From assembly GCF_025583945.1 (NCBI RefSeq), contig NZ_JAOEGU010000038.1, forward strand, positions 1 through 37,215: a stretch of 37,215 nucleotides of DNA, given 5' to 3'. The position numbers and the translations under genes are program-made. Shown here one piece after another: positions 1 to 8,108 of this stretch. The notes beneath the pieces were generated by a model. That model saw nothing but the letters and a program-made list of their open reading frames with translations, did not search any database and was not told the origin of the DNA. The DNA comes from Methylobacter psychrophilus. GTDB lineage: Bacteria > Pseudomonadota > Gammaproteobacteria > Methylococcales > Methylomonadaceae. How positions within the stretch are numbered: the first letter of the stretch is position 1; every line of letters begins with the position of its first letter.

Positions 1-108
1 ACGCAGCGGATTATTAATTCGCTGGACAAAAATGATGACACATTTTTAATCGACGACCGTATCTTCCAAGCCGCAGAAATTGGCAGGATTCATGCGAGAG
101 CGGCTTAA
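1..108 (+). CDS. C-terminal end of an unidentified protein (partial)
   Basis: Frame 1 is open from the first base of the window and stops at TAA (106-108), giving 35 residues ending in GRIHARAA. The upstream part lies outside the window, so neither length nor family can be judged. The piece is hydrophilic, with an acidic stretch (DKNDDTFLIDD) followed by a basic end. It may be the end of a transposase or another DNA-related protein, but nothing here proves that. Confidence 0.45.
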   Translation, partial: TQRIINSLDKNDDTFLIDDRIFQAAEIGRIHARAA

Positions 109-587
109 ATTTTGACGAAGGTATTGTCTTAAAAAGGGAGTTTTAACTCGATGTTCAAGTTTTTAATTCTTAATTTTAACAAATGCTGTTAAATCAGGCT
201 TTACAGCCAAGTATTTATGATATGGCACCTGAACGCATTGACGAAAATTCCTTGATTTATCTGGGATCGTCTCATACATCAAAAAATCATAGATAAATCT
301 GACCGCCTAAAAGGCAGTAGTTTTAACCTTACTGCGGACTAGTAAAACTCATGGCTGGAATTTTCCAGCCTATAACAACCAATGTATATTCTGGCTTAAC
401 TAAAACTATTTAGTGTTGAGTCACAATATGTACACTTTTTAAGAGATTCGAAAATGAACGATTTAAAAGAAAAAGCAGTTGATACTGGATATGAATCAGT
501 ATTTGATCAGGTGCAGTAGCTTTTAAGTCGGTGCCAACACCAAGATCTAAGCAAAAAATCGTCACATTTTAGGGGCATGAAAATTAT
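109..587. other. Intergenic region with short hairpins, no supported long gene
   Basis: No convincing long reading frame is present. A perfect palindrome with 8-bp arms (GGCTGGAA-TT-TTCCAGCC) lies at 353-370. A short frame at 454-519 encodes 21 residues starting MNDLKEKAVDTGYESVFDQV. It could be the stump of a gene lost by rearrangement, because it reads like the natural N-terminus of a soluble protein, but it stops at TAG and no continuation was found. The stretch looks like decayed DNA at an element boundary. Confidence 0.35.
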
Positions 588-965
588 ATGAACATAAATA
601 AACAGCTTATTATCGACAATACAGTAAATAACTGGGTAGTTAGTAATCATAAAACTTCTATTAAAGAAATGTTAATTGACGAGGCGTTTACTAATGCTTT
701 TAATGCCGGAATTGAAAAATATTTTCCGGAATTTATTTGCGATACCAGTGTATCCATTATCAGTTGGCAATATTCAAACGATGGGCTTGAACTCAGCGAA
801 GTCGATTATGGAATTATAAACCCTAATGATCTTTTCCAATTACTGGGAGAAGTTGAAACTTGGGTAAATAACAATATAGGTTTTCTTACATCAAGAGTTG
901 AAAATATAATTTTAAAAATTGGTTTAAATAATGATGATAAAGAAGATATAGCGGTAGGATTATAG
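588..965 (+). CDS. Hypothetical acidic protein, 125 residues
   Basis: Family not recognised. The 125-residue product is acidic and soluble. It has no signal peptide, membrane segment or obvious catalytic motif. The middle is rich in aromatic and acidic residues (EKYFPEFICD, ISWQYSNDGLELSEVDYG), and it ends with an acidic tail (NNDDKEDIAVGL). A weak AGGGG lies 13 bases before the ATG, slightly farther than ideal, so the start is only moderately supported. It faces the leftward gene pair at 992-1700, and their stop codons are about 25 bp apart. Its role is unknown; the position suggests an accessory gene of the mobilisable element. Confidence 0.6.
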   Translation: MNINKQLIIDNTVNNWVVSNHKTSIKEMLIDEAFTNAFNAGIEKYFPEFICDTSVSIISWQYSNDGLELSEVDYGIINPNDLFQLLGEVETWVNNNIGFLTSRVENIILKIGLNNDDKEDIAVGL

Positions 966-991
966 AAATCAGCTTGCTCACATAAAGCTGT

Positions 992-1486
992 CTAATTTCC
1001 ATATAATTCATCTACAACTGTAGTTACAAGGGCAGCAAGTGAATGATGTTTACTTATAAGCTCAGCACATACATAAAGATGCCATTTATCGTAATCTTTG
1101 TTATGTTCACTTTTTTTAAACCAGTATCCATATTTGCTGCATTTTTTAAAAACATCATATCTATTTAAAAATTTACTTAAAACTTTTGGATTATCATCAA
1201 TAAATACTTGCGCTTTAATTGCTACACATTTTAACGCAACAAATACATCTAACTCATCATCACCTTGAAAATCATCGGTCATGGAGCCACGATCTAGAGA
1301 TACATCTCCGGAATCAACTATTTCTATGAAAGGGAAGCGAATGATAATGTCACAATACGAAAAATAAATTCTGGCGTACTCTGTTTTATGCGATCTTGAC
1401 TCAAAAGTTACACTGCGTATTTTGATATTATCCAAATCAGCGCTTATCAAATCTACCAATTCTTCTCCAGTTAGATCATTAAACAT
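992..1486 (-). CDS. Hypothetical protein, 164 residues
   Basis: Family not recognised. This soluble 164-residue protein starts MFNDLTGEELVDLISADLD and has a mixed alpha/beta pattern. No signal peptide, membrane span or catalytic motif is visible. A Lys/Trp/Tyr-rich part (KKCSKYGYWFKKSEHNKDYDKWHLYV) lies around residues 113-140. Its ATG overlaps the end of the upstream 73-residue gene by 8 bp, so the two are probably translated together from one transcript. It may be an immunity or accessory protein of the element, but that is a guess from position only. Confidence 0.6.
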   Translation of the reverse strand: MFNDLTGEELVDLISADLDNIKIRSVTFESRSHKTEYARIYFSYCDIIIRFPFIEIVDSGDVSLDRGSMTDDFQGDDELDVFVALKCVAIKAQVFIDDNPKVLSKFLNRYDVFKKCSKYGYWFKKSEHNKDYDKWHLYVCAELISKHHSLAALVTTVVDELYGN

Positions 1487-1700
1487 TGTTCACGCGGATG
1501 CTTAAGTGATGATTGGCCTCCATGTGGTTTATTTCATTTTCATCGACATGAGAGTGATTCATCGTATCGGAAGTTTGAGTGAAACAGGTTTTTATTTTTA
1601 ATTTATTTGCATACTTTGCAGCCCTTATTGCACGAGAAAGCTTCTCATTGTTTGTTAATTCTCGATTGTTTTGTTCCGCAACTACTTCATTTTTATTCAT
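1479..1700 (-). CDS. Small hypothetical protein, 73 residues
   Basis: An AAAGG ribosome binding site sits 7 bases before the ATG, which supports a real gene of 73 codons. The product is hydrophilic. It begins with an Asn/Glu-rich helix (NKNEVVAEQNNRELTNNEKL), then a basic patch (RAIRAAKYANKLKIK) and a His-rich tail (MNHSHVDENEINHMEANHH) of unknown use. No family was recognised. It is the first gene of a two-gene leftward unit and overlaps the next gene by 8 bp. The frame read on the other strand over this region is a shadow without a ribosome binding site. Confidence 0.55.
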   Translation of the reverse strand: MNKNEVVAEQNNRELTNNEKLSRAIRAAKYANKLKIKTCFTQTSDTMNHSHVDENEINHMEANHHLSIRVNNV

Positions 1701-2120
1701 AATATTACCTTTTTCGTTAATAATTTTTTATCAATATAAGCAATTTATAGTCATCATCAATTTATGTAGAGATAGATTTTTTTAATCAGTTATGATGCAT
1801 ATATATATATCTTATATAATTTATTATATCGGCTTAGTTGTAAATTACTAATACACAGCCAGCTTATTTTAAAAAAATATTGTTATACGAATTTTATTTA
1901 ATTTATTCAAGTAATTAAGAATAAGAAGATCCTTATAAATAAAAATAGGAGATGGCTATTTATTAGCGATTGAACCATTTGATTAAATCATCTCTTATGA
2001 TGATATTTGTCTACCAGTTAAATAAATTATGCACATAATTACAATTTAATGTAGCTATAATAATGTCTAAATTAAAAAATAATGTATGATGTAACCAATC
2101 GAATAAAATTAGGTAGAAAA
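1701..2120. other. Very AT-rich intergenic region upstream of the H-NS-like gene
   Basis: About 400 bp of very AT-rich DNA separates the leftward gene pair from the rightward H-NS-like gene. It includes an alternating TA tract around 1799-1811 (ATATATATATATCTTATATAA). Tracts of this kind are typical for promoters and for H-NS binding. Promoters in both directions are expected here, but no -35/-10 pair can be assigned with confidence. No gene was seen. Confidence 0.4.
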
Positions 2121-2501
2121 ATGACTTTAAATGTTGATTATAAAAACTTATCACTTGAAGAGTTGCAAGAAATTATTGCAAATATTGATTATAAAAAATT
2201 ATCAATCGAAGAATTGCAAAAAATTATTGCAAACTGTGAACTTGAGCTAAAAGATAAACAAAGCCAAATCCACAAAGAAGCTATTGCTAGAATTAAAGAA
2301 ATAGCTGACTCAATTAATGTGACTGTCGAAATTCATCAAAATGATAGTGAAACAGAAAAAAAGAGCCGAAAAATTATTGAACCCAAATATCGCCATCCCG
2401 ATGACCATTCTAAAACGTGGACGGGGCGAGGTCGTGTGCCGATTTGGATGAAAGAATTATTTGATAAAGGGCATGACAAAGAAGAATTTTTAATAAAATA
2501 A
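2121..2501 (+). CDS. H-NS family nucleoid protein with duplicated N-terminal segment
   Basis: The protein is a DNA-binding nucleoid protein that probably silences AT-rich foreign DNA. The C-terminal part carries the H-NS signature: KYRHPDDHSKTWTGRGRVP, with the TWTGRGRVPIW core as the AT-hook-like DNA-contacting loop, followed by the family's usual FLIK-type end. The N-terminus is a helical oligomerisation region. Within it, 17 residues (NVDYKNLSLEELQEIIA / NIDYKKLSIEELQKIIA) are repeated in tandem. The start at 2121 was chosen over an in-frame ATG at 2082 because AGGTAG lies just before it. This start gives 126 residues. It sits in the mobilisable-element region, and plasmids and islands often carry such stealth proteins. 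The family call is firm; the role is inferred. Confidence 0.85.
   Translation: MTLNVDYKNLSLEELQEIIANIDYKKLSIEELQKIIANCELELKDKQSQIHKEAIARIKEIADSINVTVEIHQNDSETEKKSRKIIEPKYRHPDDHSKTWTGRGRVPIWMKELFDKGHDKEEFLIK
2130..2231 (+). repeat. Tandem 51-bp duplication inside the H-NS-like gene
   Basis: Two consecutive 51-bp units (2130-2180 and 2181-2231) differ at 6 positions. Each encodes a 17-residue helical segment ending EIIA or KIIA. Three of the six differences are silent or conservative, which indicates a duplication that has been kept in frame and under selection. Confidence 0.85.
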
Positions 2502-2561
2502 AGGCACACTTCATTTTTGAGGTAAAAGTAGTGTACGGCTCAAACAAAAGGCACAACTGCT

Positions 2562-2588
2562 TATCAGGCTTTCCTGATATTTTTCTTA
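2562..2588 (+). terminator. Intrinsic terminator after the H-NS-like gene
   Basis: A 7-bp stem TATCAGG / CCTGATA with a CTTT loop is followed by TTTTTTCTT. It lies about 60 bp after the H-NS stop codon on the same strand. Confidence 0.65.
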
Positions 2589-2918
2589 AAGCCAGCCATA
2601 AAAAATGGTTACGTTGACTTTGAGAAATTATATGTAAGAGTCGTTCCAACCAATCCCCTCGCAAGCGGAATGCCGGTTAACAGCTTAATAGGGGAGGGCT
2701 TTCCCTTTTTAACGTGGTATTCTTGATGATATTGGCTTGTGTGCTCCGATTGAAAAAATAGAAGCTAGGAAATAATACGTCAAGAATGTCTCTGATATTC
2801 TGAAACTGGGGCGATCTTTTGGTTGCCAGTCTGTTTTTGCGCGATCAATCTACGATGCTCTAATGCTTTAAGAGTATGACTAAACAACAATAATTCTGTT
2901 GCTTGTAAAATTAGCCAT
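2589..2918. other. Intergenic stretch without supported gene
   Basis: About 330 bp between the H-NS terminator and the leftward ParA group. Short frames exist on the minus strand, but they lack ribosome binding sites and recognisable content. A small GGGAGGG-CTTT-CCC followed by TTTTT near 2690-2712 could be a weak second terminator. Nothing else can be supported. Confidence 0.35.
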
Positions 2919-3608
2919 CTATTTTTTATGTATAAATTTTTCGTAAATAAGATACCCACTGACAAATAAAACCATAGAGCTCATCAGCCAACCAGCAGGA
3001 AAATTCCATACTAACTGAAAGAGCCAGGCGCTACGTGTGCTATCCTTATCTAACACGATCCATGGAAGCTTTGGGTTGCCTGTTGCAATAATAGCGGTCA
3101 CGCTATTAGTCAGTATAATAATCAGCATTTGAATTAAAGCGACAATGCCAACAGTCGACCAATTCTTATGCTTTTGGGCACGAGCAGAGGCATCTATTAA
3201 TGATTTTTGCTGAGCTAGAAAAATTCTTTCGGCAGATTCATTAACCTGATGAATTAGTTGATATTCTAGGGTGGTATAGGCCTGAGCTGCTTTAAATGCT
3301 TTTAGTTCGATATCAAGTTCAACACGTTTTATCTCTTTTTCCGTTGCAGCTTTAATCTTACTTATGCAGTCATCCACGACACCTGATATCTTTTGAGGCA
3401 CTTCGTCATAAAGTGACTGGTAGCGCTCAAGTTGGAGCAATAATAACCAGAGCGTATCAGAACTATTAATTTTAAGAGCGTCTTTAACGCGATGTAGTCT
3501 ATCCCTTTCCTTATCGGAGACTGCTCGATCAATTATCTCTTCAAAGGCTGTCTCGATATCTTGGTTATTATCGTATTTCTTGCCAGGTAGATCATAAGTT
3601 TTTTCCAT
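2919..3608 (-). CDS. Membrane-anchored coiled-coil protein of the mobilisation region
   Basis: The start at 3608 was chosen because AAAGG lies 7 bases upstream; an in-frame ATG at 3635 would overlap the ParA gene. The 229-residue product begins MEKTYDLPGKKYDNN. It has a long helical, charged middle (about residues 30-150, probable coiled coil) and two hydrophobic segments in the last third: one around VGIVALIQMLIIILTNSVTA and one around WLMSSMVLFVSGYLIYEKF. It ends with a basic KFIHKK tail. It follows the ParA-like gene by about 10 bp, so the two are co-transcribed. Such membrane partners of ParA-like ATPases occur next to mobilisation genes and may help place the DNA at the membrane. The exact family is not recognised. 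Confidence 0.7.
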   Translation of the reverse strand: MEKTYDLPGKKYDNNQDIETAFEEIIDRAVSDKERDRLHRVKDALKINSSDTLWLLLLQLERYQSLYDEVPQKISGVVDDCISKIKAATEKEIKRVELDIELKAFKAAQAYTTLEYQLIHQVNESAERIFLAQQKSLIDASARAQKHKNWSTVGIVALIQMLIIILTNSVTAIIATGNPKLPWIVLDKDSTRSAWLFQLVWNFPAGWLMSSMVLFVSGYLIYEKFIHKK

Positions 3609-3618
3609 ACACATACCT

Positions 3619-4332
3619 TTATACGATTGATGCAAATACTGCTCTGGCGTCGTCTAACCAGGATTCTAGCCCCATTCGTTCGGAAAAGTCTAGTTGTCCA
3701 GATTCAAGTGCCTGAGAAAATGGCATTTTGATTGGTTTTAGTGCGCGTTTAAGCCTTTTATTAAGATCAGGCAAAAACATTTCGGAAATGTTCTCATTTT
3801 TTAATAAGTCGTTTCGTAAATTAGAATTTTGCCAGTCTGAAAATTCATCTTCTTCAGCGAAAAAACCATTTTTTACGATGATTAATTTATGGATGAGCTC
3901 TTTATTATTTATAGTGGTATGTTTGAGCAACTGAACACTATCAACCGCCTCACTTAGCATCCAGACCATGTTTAACGTGTATCCAAGGCTATCGAGTGCT
4001 TTTTTAAGTTCTTTCCGCTGGTCAATCATAGTAGACTCAATCTGTGCAGGCAGTGATACTACGATATGTACCTCAACATCCTTATTTTTTGCCATCAGGT
4101 TATAAAAATCCCACCACCCATTTTTTTGGCTCAAATCATATTGATAAATTTCAATATAAATTTCATTAATTTTAATATTTGAAAATTCACGATGAAGATC
4201 GGCGTTTGACTGGTCAGCATCGAGTACAATGACTTTTTTTCCATCGTGAATTAACTTATCGGTAAGTACTTTAGCCGCTAAGCTCTTTCCTACGCCGCCT
4301 TTTTCACTATGGCAAAATGTTAGTACTGACAT
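3619..4332 (-). CDS. ParA/MinD-type P-loop ATPase
   Basis: The N-terminus carries the deviant Walker A box KGGVGKS at residues 11-17 (with the signature lysine K11), and Walker A-prime follows as VIVLDADQSN near residues 34-43. These define the ParA/MinD/Soj group of dimerising ATPases that move or place DNA and protein cargo. The 237-residue size fits small ParA proteins of plasmids and integrative elements. A good GAGGAAAT site precedes the ATG. It lies in a leftward set with a DNA-binding-like protein upstream and a membrane protein downstream, divergent from mobC and the relaxase. The likely job is partition of the element or support of mobilisation; which one cannot be decided here. Confidence 0.88.
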   Translation of the reverse strand: MSVLTFCHSEKGGVGKSLAAKVLTDKLIHDGKKVIVLDADQSNADLHREFSNIKINEIYIEIYQYDLSQKNGWWDFYNLMAKNKDVEVHIVVSLPAQIESTMIDQRKELKKALDSLGYTLNMVWMLSEAVDSVQLLKHTTINNKELIHKLIIVKNGFFAEEDEFSDWQNSNLRNDLLKNENISEMFLPDLNKRLKRALKPIKMPFSQALESGQLDFSERMGLESWLDDARAVFASIV

Positions 4333-4356
4333 AAATAATTTCCTCGTTTAGTTTTT

Positions 4357-4836
4357 TTATAAGTCATCATCGATTGTAATGGGGTAACGCTTTATTTTTG
4401 AATCATCTTGCTGGCTCTCTGTGTCATCAAGTCCATTTCCTGGCGGTTTTTTCTGCATTTCAGGTGTAGTTGCACCTGAATATACAGAAGCATTACCAGG
4501 AACCTTTATGGATGTTTTGCGTGACTTAGACCTCGGCTTTATATTCTTCACTATGCGATTACCTTCGTTATCTGTGGTACGCATGACTATGCGAATAGTT
4601 TCTGGTTCTATATTCAAATTAATTTTTGCTAGTTGAATAACAATTTGCTCAGCAGTAAAGCCTCTGTCTAATAACGCTTTAATTTGTGATCTGTGCCCAC
4701 ATATTAATGATGTCGCACTATCTCTTTTATTTTTCACAGCGGGTTCTGATTTTGACAGTTCAGTTAGCATTAATCCAAAGTTATCCTTGATGTATTTAGT
4801 TATCTCTTTGCTGCCCCGTTTTTTAATGATTGTCAT
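4357..4836 (-). CDS. Mobilisation/partition accessory protein, probably DNA-binding
   Basis: The product is about 159 residues from ATG at 4836; an in-frame GTG three codons earlier is an alternative start. The N-terminal 100 residues are helical and contain a helix-turn-helix-like stretch (HRSQIKALLDRGFTAEQIVIQLAK) of the kind that pairs a recognition helix with a basic cluster. After that comes a basic linker (KPRSKSRKTSIK) and a low-complexity tail ending in acidic TIDDDL. It is the first gene of the leftward group with the ParA-like ATPase, with about 25 bp between them. Similar small proteins upstream of ParA in mobilisable elements are thought to bind DNA. The family is not named with certainty. 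Confidence 0.6.
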   Translation of the reverse strand: MTIIKKRGSKEITKYIKDNFGLMLTELSKSEPAVKNKRDSATSLICGHRSQIKALLDRGFTAEQIVIQLAKINLNIEPETIRIVMRTTDNEGNRIVKNIKPRSKSRKTSIKVPGNASVYSGATTPEMQKKPPGNGLDDTESQQDDSKIKRYPITIDDDL

Positions 4837-5640
4837 ATCTATCACTTAAAGTATTACTAAAATATTTATTGATGCATGCTTAGTTGATTAAATTATAGCG
4901 TTTTTAACTATTATTCAACAATTGCAACACTGATAAATTTGTATTTGTTTCTAATTTAAAGTAAATGTTATTTTCTATTAATGTAATAATATTTTTGTAG
5001 TTGTTTAAAGTCTCTGTTTTTAATGGAAATTATTTATTTTATATGAAATATTTTTTTATTTTTTACTACAAGTATTTTTGTAAAATTTAACTATAGCAGG
5101 CGCAATCATTGTTTATTTGTCTATTAGAATTATCAATGTATTAATTTAGTTTTAATTGGTGAATTAATATGTGATTGGTGGTTGAGTTTTATTTTTCAAT
5201 ATCTAATAAATTGACCTACAGCTTGCATGGCATTTTACCTATTAGTTATACAAAGGCTTAATGTCTATTTTTTTTGTTACTTAATTTTTTTATTTATTGC
5301 GCGTCATAGAAATATTTTTATTCGGCTTTCATTGTTTAATTAATTTTAGATTGTTATTTTATTTATTTTAAGTAATGCTATTAAGTTAATAATTGTTTGC
5401 TGTTAGAATTGACGTATAGGTTTAATTATATGTTTACTAATTGTATTTATTGATATGTAAACAACTATTTAATGTTGCTATTACTTATATATAGTTAATA
5501 AATTGGGACAAGATGCCCGTGCAGTGGTAAATAAAATGCTAACGCATTATATTTTCACTTTACGAGTCTTGTTGGGAGTAAACTCCCAAACCCTGCTTCG
5601 CTCTTAATTACATAAATGATAACTCTTTGGATTTGACGAA
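4837..5640. promoter_or_regulatory. AT-rich divergent intergenic region holding promoters and oriT
   Basis: About 800 bp separates the leftward ParA group from rightward mobC. The DNA is unusually AT-rich with many T and A runs, and it has no supported gene. Divergent promoters must lie here. The right end (5572-5601) has the oriT candidate listed separately. The low GC and the placement between divergent mob genes are typical of transfer-origin regions. Confidence 0.55.
5572..5601 (+). other. Candidate origin of transfer (oriT): inverted repeat plus nic-like site
   Basis: A perfect 8-bp inverted repeat, TTGGGAGT (5572-5579) and ACTCCCAA (5582-5589), with a 2-base spacer is followed directly by ACCCTGCTTCGC. 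The CCCTG|C part resembles the nic core of RP4/Ti-type MOBP systems (ATCCTG|C), where cleavage falls after the G. The predicted nick is between 5595 and 5596. It lies about 45 bp before mobC and the relaxase, as expected for an oriT served by them. The repeat and motif are seen directly; the nick position is inferred by analogy. Confidence 0.65.
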
Positions 5641-6036
5641 ATGGCAACCATAAATAAATCTTCACGCTTTACAAAATCAGATAATCCTCGGGATAAATTC
5701 ATTACTTTTTATTTAACCCAAGATGAACTTAACGAGATTAAAGGGCAGGTCGCAAATCTGAGTGGGATATCAATAAGTAAATACTGCCGCAGTCTTTTGT
5801 TAGGAAAGAAGATCGTATCGAATGTTGATGCTAAATATATTCATGAGATGTCTAGTCTGGGTGCGAATTTAAATCGACTGGGAGGGCTTCAAAAAGAGCT
5901 ATTTAACAATAGTCATTTGGGAAAGCTATACGCAAGTGATACGGCTAATAATTTAAAGGACATTAGTATCGCCATTGCCGAAATTACGCAATTTGTTCGC
6001 GCCATGAAATCTTCCACCAGAGATAATGTGAAATAG
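5641..6036 (+). CDS. mobC: MobC-like mobilisation (relaxosome accessory) protein
   Basis: The product has 131 residues. The N-terminal part has a ribbon-helix-helix look (DKFITFYLTQDELNEIKGQV, then ISISKYCRSLLLGKK), and the middle carries the MobC-type motif LGANLNRLGGLQKEL with following helices. The family's LGxNLNQ-type signature is clear here. MobC proteins bind oriT and help the relaxase reach the nic site. It is followed by the relaxase gene after 2 bp, so the pair is translationally coupled. The oriT candidate is directly upstream. The ribosome binding site is weak, but no better start exists. Confidence 0.8.
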   Translation: MATINKSSRFTKSDNPRDKFITFYLTQDELNEIKGQVANLSGISISKYCRSLLLGKKIVSNVDAKYIHEMSSLGANLNRLGGLQKELFNNSHLGKLYASDTANNLKDISIAIAEITQFVRAMKSSTRDNVK

Positions 6037-6038
6037 AC

Positions 6039-7919
6039 ATGCCAATTGGAAAAATACCTGTCAAGAGGCGTGACCGAAAATCAAATTTTCACGCACTCAC
6101 TGTATATATTAGTGATGCTAAAAAAACGAAGGGCAACGTATGGCTGTTGAACTGTTTGAGCATTGATACAGCTGGAATGGAAATGACGGCAACTGCGATG
6201 CAGAATTCGCGATGTGATTCTTCGGCGTTTCACGCAGTAATTAACTGGCCAAGCGATCAAAAACCTACGCCTAACCAGGCTAGAGAAGCTGGTGTAATTG
6301 CACTTGAGCAGCTCGGTTTTGATACGAAGAATGGAGGCCATCAGTCCATGATTGGATTTCATCAGGATACAGATTGTTTGCACATACACATCGCAGCAAA
6401 TAAAGTTCATCCTCGGACTCTTAAATCGCTGCATATCGAATGGAGTTACAAAACGCTACATCATGCTTGTCGCACAATTGAGCTCAAACAGGGCTGGAGC
6501 CATCAACTAGGGTTGAAAGAAGTTGTTATTGACGTTAATGGCAACGAGAAAATAGTAGATTCAGATTATCGGAATCAGCGCAATATGGGCATGAGTCAAA
6601 AGGCGCTGGACGTAGAAAAACACAACGGCGTATATTCATTTGAACGGTATATAAAAGATACGGTTGGTCCGTCATTAAGTGAAGCATTAAAAGCCGGATT
6701 TAGCTGGCAAAAAGTCCATATATTGCTAGATGAGTTTAATGTGTCAATAGTCGAAAGGGGAGGTGGCTTTGCGTTTGCAGATCAACCACTTTTTAAGACG
6801 GACTTCACTGATGTTCAACGATCATCGGAAGTTGCCCGTGCTGATAAAAATCATTCAGCTGCTGGAAAGGCTGGAACGTTTGCACGTGGTTCGAACTTAA
6901 TCAAAAAACTGGGTGAGTTTGAACCCAATAAATTGGATCGCAGATTTCCTAGTGTTCGATATAACGCAAATGCTAAATTGGGTTATGAGCAATTAGACTC
7001 TAATGGTCGACAAGTAACACGTCAACTATCACAAGAAGATAAGGACGAAGGTAGGCTTAAGGCGCTATTCGGTAAAGAAATGCTTGAACGAAAAATATTC
7101 TTTACCGCGAAAAAAGTTAAGCGTACAGTTGAAATTACGGACGTTAAAAAAATTGAAGAACGTGAGCTCCAAGATCTATTCAATACCTCACGAATAAAGG
7201 CGCATGCCGCTAATGCTCTGCTGTTACCTGAATTTAAGCTTTTAACTTCTGACGTTAATACAATTTTACGGACTGAAAGAGATAAAAAAAAACAAGAGCT
7301 TAAAAAAAAGCAAATTGTACGTCAGAAAGCCCTGGATGCAGAATTTGACGCGCTTGAGAAGGGGCTACAGAAACACAACTCTTACCACAGATGGCTTGCC
7401 GAGCAATCAAAGCAAGACGATGAAATAGGGCGCTTGGCTAAGCATTTTTATCGCTTATCTAAAATGCGTGAACAGTTTGCAAAAAATAAACAGCAAGATC
7501 AAGGTAATGAGACTTTTCAGGCTCCAGTTTCAAAGCGGCATCTACTAGTTGCATTTAGTATTTCAAAAGACTTAGAGGTGCGGGGATATAAAGCTTATGA
7601 CAATAAAACGCACATCGCTTACGTTAAGGATCACAAGGTTAAATTTAAGGATTATGGGAACACGATCAGTATCAATGATCAAGAAGATCAATCAATCCGT
7701 GATGCGGTGACATTAGCGATTGAAAAATGGGGTAAGACCATAAGAATCAATGGTAACGCTGGTTTTCAGGCGAATGTGGCTAGAATGGCATTTGAATTGG
7801 GTGTTGAAAAAATTCAGTCAGATGATAAGCAAGCTTTAGAAATCTTTAAGGTATTAAAAGCGGGTAGTGAGCCATTGGACTTAGCCAACTCCGTGAATTT
7901 TGAACTTATACTGCAATGA
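6039..7919 (+). CDS. MOBP-type relaxase (TraI/MobA-like) with C-terminal LPD7 domain
   Basis: The relaxase nicks oriT, stays covalently bound to the 5' end and leads the strand into the recipient. The nuclease domain covers about residues 1-170. The candidate catalytic Tyr is Y23 in HALTVYISDAKK. Motif III is H108-QDTDCL-H115-I-H117, the metal-binding HxDxxxxHxH triad, followed by AANKVHP. A charged helical linker follows (residues 370-490). The end (about 500-615) matches the LPD7 domain seen in large polyvalent and relaxase proteins, with KWGKTIRINGNAGFQANVARMAFELG. At 626 residues it has no helicase or primase domain, which is normal for mobilisable MOBP elements that use another element's conjugation machinery. 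It lies directly after mobC. Confidence 0.92.
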   Translation: MPIGKIPVKRRDRKSNFHALTVYISDAKKTKGNVWLLNCLSIDTAGMEMTATAMQNSRCDSSAFHAVINWPSDQKPTPNQAREAGVIALEQLGFDTKNGGHQSMIGFHQDTDCLHIHIAANKVHPRTLKSLHIEWSYKTLHHACRTIELKQGWSHQLGLKEVVIDVNGNEKIVDSDYRNQRNMGMSQKALDVEKHNGVYSFERYIKDTVGPSLSEALKAGFSWQKVHILLDEFNVSIVERGGGFAFADQPLFKTDFTDVQRSSEVARADKNHSAAGKAGTFARGSNLIKKLGEFEPNKLDRRFPSVRYNANAKLGYEQLDSNGRQVTRQLSQEDKDEGRLKALFGKEMLERKIFFTAKKVKRTVEITDVKKIEERELQDLFNTSRIKAHAANALLLPEFKLLTSDVNTILRTERDKKKQELKKKQIVRQKALDAEFDALEKGLQKHNSYHRWLAEQSKQDDEIGRLAKHFYRLSKMREQFAKNKQQDQGNETFQAPVSKRHLLVAFSISKDLEVRGYKAYDNKTHIAYVKDHKVKFKDYGNTISINDQEDQSIRDAVTLAIEKWGKTIRINGNAGFQANVARMAFELGVEKIQSDDKQALEIFKVLKAGSEPLDLANSVNFELILQ

Positions 7920-8033
7920 CGTAAAGTCATCGGAAATTATTAAATTTACTTTAGTTGATTGATAGCCGTCGGCCATTACCCGCCAATCACGATATTTTGT
8001 CGAACGGCAGGTTTAGAATTATGATTGTTCATT

Positions 8034-8088
8034 CATAACGTTTAAGCGGTGCGACGCCATGAGCATCTAAACGAGCGCATTGTTAGGT
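8034..8088 (-). other. attC-like imperfect hairpin next to the DUF4238 gene (weak)
   Basis: Read on the minus strand, just after the stop of the 8109-8414 frame, an ACCTAAC box (8088-8082) is followed by AATGCGCTCGTTTAG and later by CGCTTAAACGTTATG. CGTTTA (8039-8044) and TAAACG (8068-8073) are complementary. The order and orientation resemble an integron attC at the 3' end of a cassette. However, the last box (GTTATGA) does not fit the GTTRRRY core, and the spacers are unequal, so the call is weak. Confidence 0.2.
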
Positions 8089-8108
8089 TCTGGCTGACAG
8101 ATCATTGA

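Noticed and set aside
1579-1785. Hydrophobic plus-strand frame opposite the 73-residue gene
   Set aside because: It is the antisense shadow of a leftward gene with a clear ribosome binding site.
2780-2965. 61-residue minus-strand frame downstream of the membrane protein gene
   Set aside because: It overlaps the end of the supported gene at 2919, lacks a ribosome binding site and shows no recognisable content.
5041-5500. AT-rich repeats between the divergent mob genes as a replication origin with iterons
   Set aside because: T- and A-rich words recur, but I found no direct repeats of even length and spacing, and no replication initiator gene is in the window.
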